Of a DNA stretch of 28,428 nt, positions 28,128-28,428 are shown piece by piece. This stretch comes from a virus, in IMG/VR virus record IMGVR_UViG_3300008448_000463, positions 1 through 28,428 of that record. The stretch is one strand, 5' to 3'. A program made the position numbers and the translations under genes. The first letter of the stretch is position 1. Each line of letters starts with the position of its first letter. The notes under the pieces are model-generated. The model worked only from the letters and a program-made list of their open reading frames with translations, was not told where the DNA came from and searched no databases.

Positions 28128-28428
28128 ATGTGGAGACGATTCCTCGCAGTAGGATGTACCCACGCGCAGTTTATCAGCAAGCAAGCAAAGGAGGCTGTGC
28201 TTGCAATGAAGAAATCATGGAAGCCCGACATCACGCTTGACCTTGGGGACGTGTGGGACACGGCTGCATTTCGCAGTGGGGCAAAGGGGACCAAGGACGA
28301 GTCCGAACCTATCCCGCCTGATATCACGGCGGGTCTGCAATGGCTTGAGGAATACCGTCCCAACTATCTCACCCTCGGCAACCATGACCAACGCATCATC
28401 GACCTGATGGACCACCCCAATGCGCTCG
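28128..28428 (+). CDS. Calcineurin-like metallophosphoesterase, 3'-truncated by window edge
   Basis: ATG 28128 opens a frame that runs off the window (about 100 aa seen). GCTHAQF near the start stands for the 'GD.H' metal-binding motif, followed by LDLGDVWD (the GDxxD motif, with Asp ligands) and LTLGNHDQR (the GNHD/E motif with catalytic His and Asp). These three in order define the calcineurin-like fold with a two-metal site. Phage members act on DNA ends, nucleotides or Ap4A-like compounds; the target is not evident. It begins 14 nt after the hydrolase gene, with a weak GGGGTG ribosome site. Confidence 0.85.
   Translation, partial: MWRRFLAVGCTHAQFISKQAKEAVLAMKKSWKPDITLDLGDVWDTAAFRSGAKGTKDESEPIPPDITAGLQWLEEYRPNYLTLGNHDQRIIDLMDHPNAL

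Noticed and set aside
1-28428. tRNA genes, CRISPR arrays, insertion sequences, integrase or attachment sites
   Set aside because: I looked for cloverleaf arms, regularly spaced repeats, transposase-like DDE ORFs and tyrosine recombinase motifs and saw none. Lysogeny therefore cannot be judged from this window.

Overview
The window is a 28.4-kb piece of a tailed double-stranded DNA phage or prophage of siphovirus type. It is cut inside a gene at both ends: the terminase large subunit on the left and a metallophosphoesterase on the right. GC content is high and gene packing is very tight, with many ATGA overlaps. The structural genes follow the lambda order: terminase, gpW-like connector, portal, protease with nested scaffold, major capsid, head-tail adaptors, tail tube, frameshifted tail chaperone, tape measure, distal tail. 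The host cannot be fixed from the sequence. The distal tail protein types, the many Sec-type signal peptides and a Flp-type pilin fit a Gram-negative host, possibly of the Planctomycetota/Verrucomicrobiota group. This is inference.

Layout. (1) 1-2200: C-terminal part of TerL, an AT-hook/zinc-ribbon protein and two small genes, one broken by a 5-bp duplication. (2) 2204-3941: two exported proteins. (3) 4012-8972: a five-gene, translationally coupled cargo cassette of two-domain glycosyltransferase, GT2-like transferase, DNA methyltransferase, GT32-like transferase and radical SAM enzyme. (4) 10426 down to 8926, minus strand: an operon of six small genes with its own promoter and a palindromic operator candidate. 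(5) 10709-14373: gpW-like protein, portal, prohead protease with an in-frame nested scaffold, and major capsid protein. (6) 14381-19849: connector, tail completion, tail tube, chaperone and tape measure genes, interrupted at 15957-15194 by a minus-strand pair encoding a minimal family X DNA polymerase and a small basic protein. (7) 19859-22340: distal tail proteins. (8) 22405-26033: a run of exported proteins, including a tail-fibre-like protein, a LamG-type lectin and a lipoprotein. (9) 26034-28428: a zinc-finger protein, a 51-aa Flp-type pilin, membrane and holin-like proteins, a permuted-papain hydrolase and a phosphoesterase.

Four layers of likely regulation are visible. First, a bipartite motif (AAAT, a C-rich 7-mer, GCCAAT, an A/T tract) with fixed internal spacing lies 59-64 bp before the first gene of four + strand units (2682, 4012, 10709, 22405); it is a candidate phage-specific promoter. 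Second, AACC-repeat leaders followed by strong Shine-Dalgarno sequences precede only the scaffold, capsid and tail-tube starts, the proteins needed in most copies. Third, a likely -1 frameshift makes the gpG/gpGT-like chaperone pair. Fourth, a sigma70-like promoter with an overlapping palindrome drives the minus-strand operon.

The most unusual content is the Flp pilin, the glycosyltransferase/radical SAM/methyltransferase cassette, and eight exported proteins. Together they suggest a phage that invests heavily in modifying surfaces, of the host, the virion or both.
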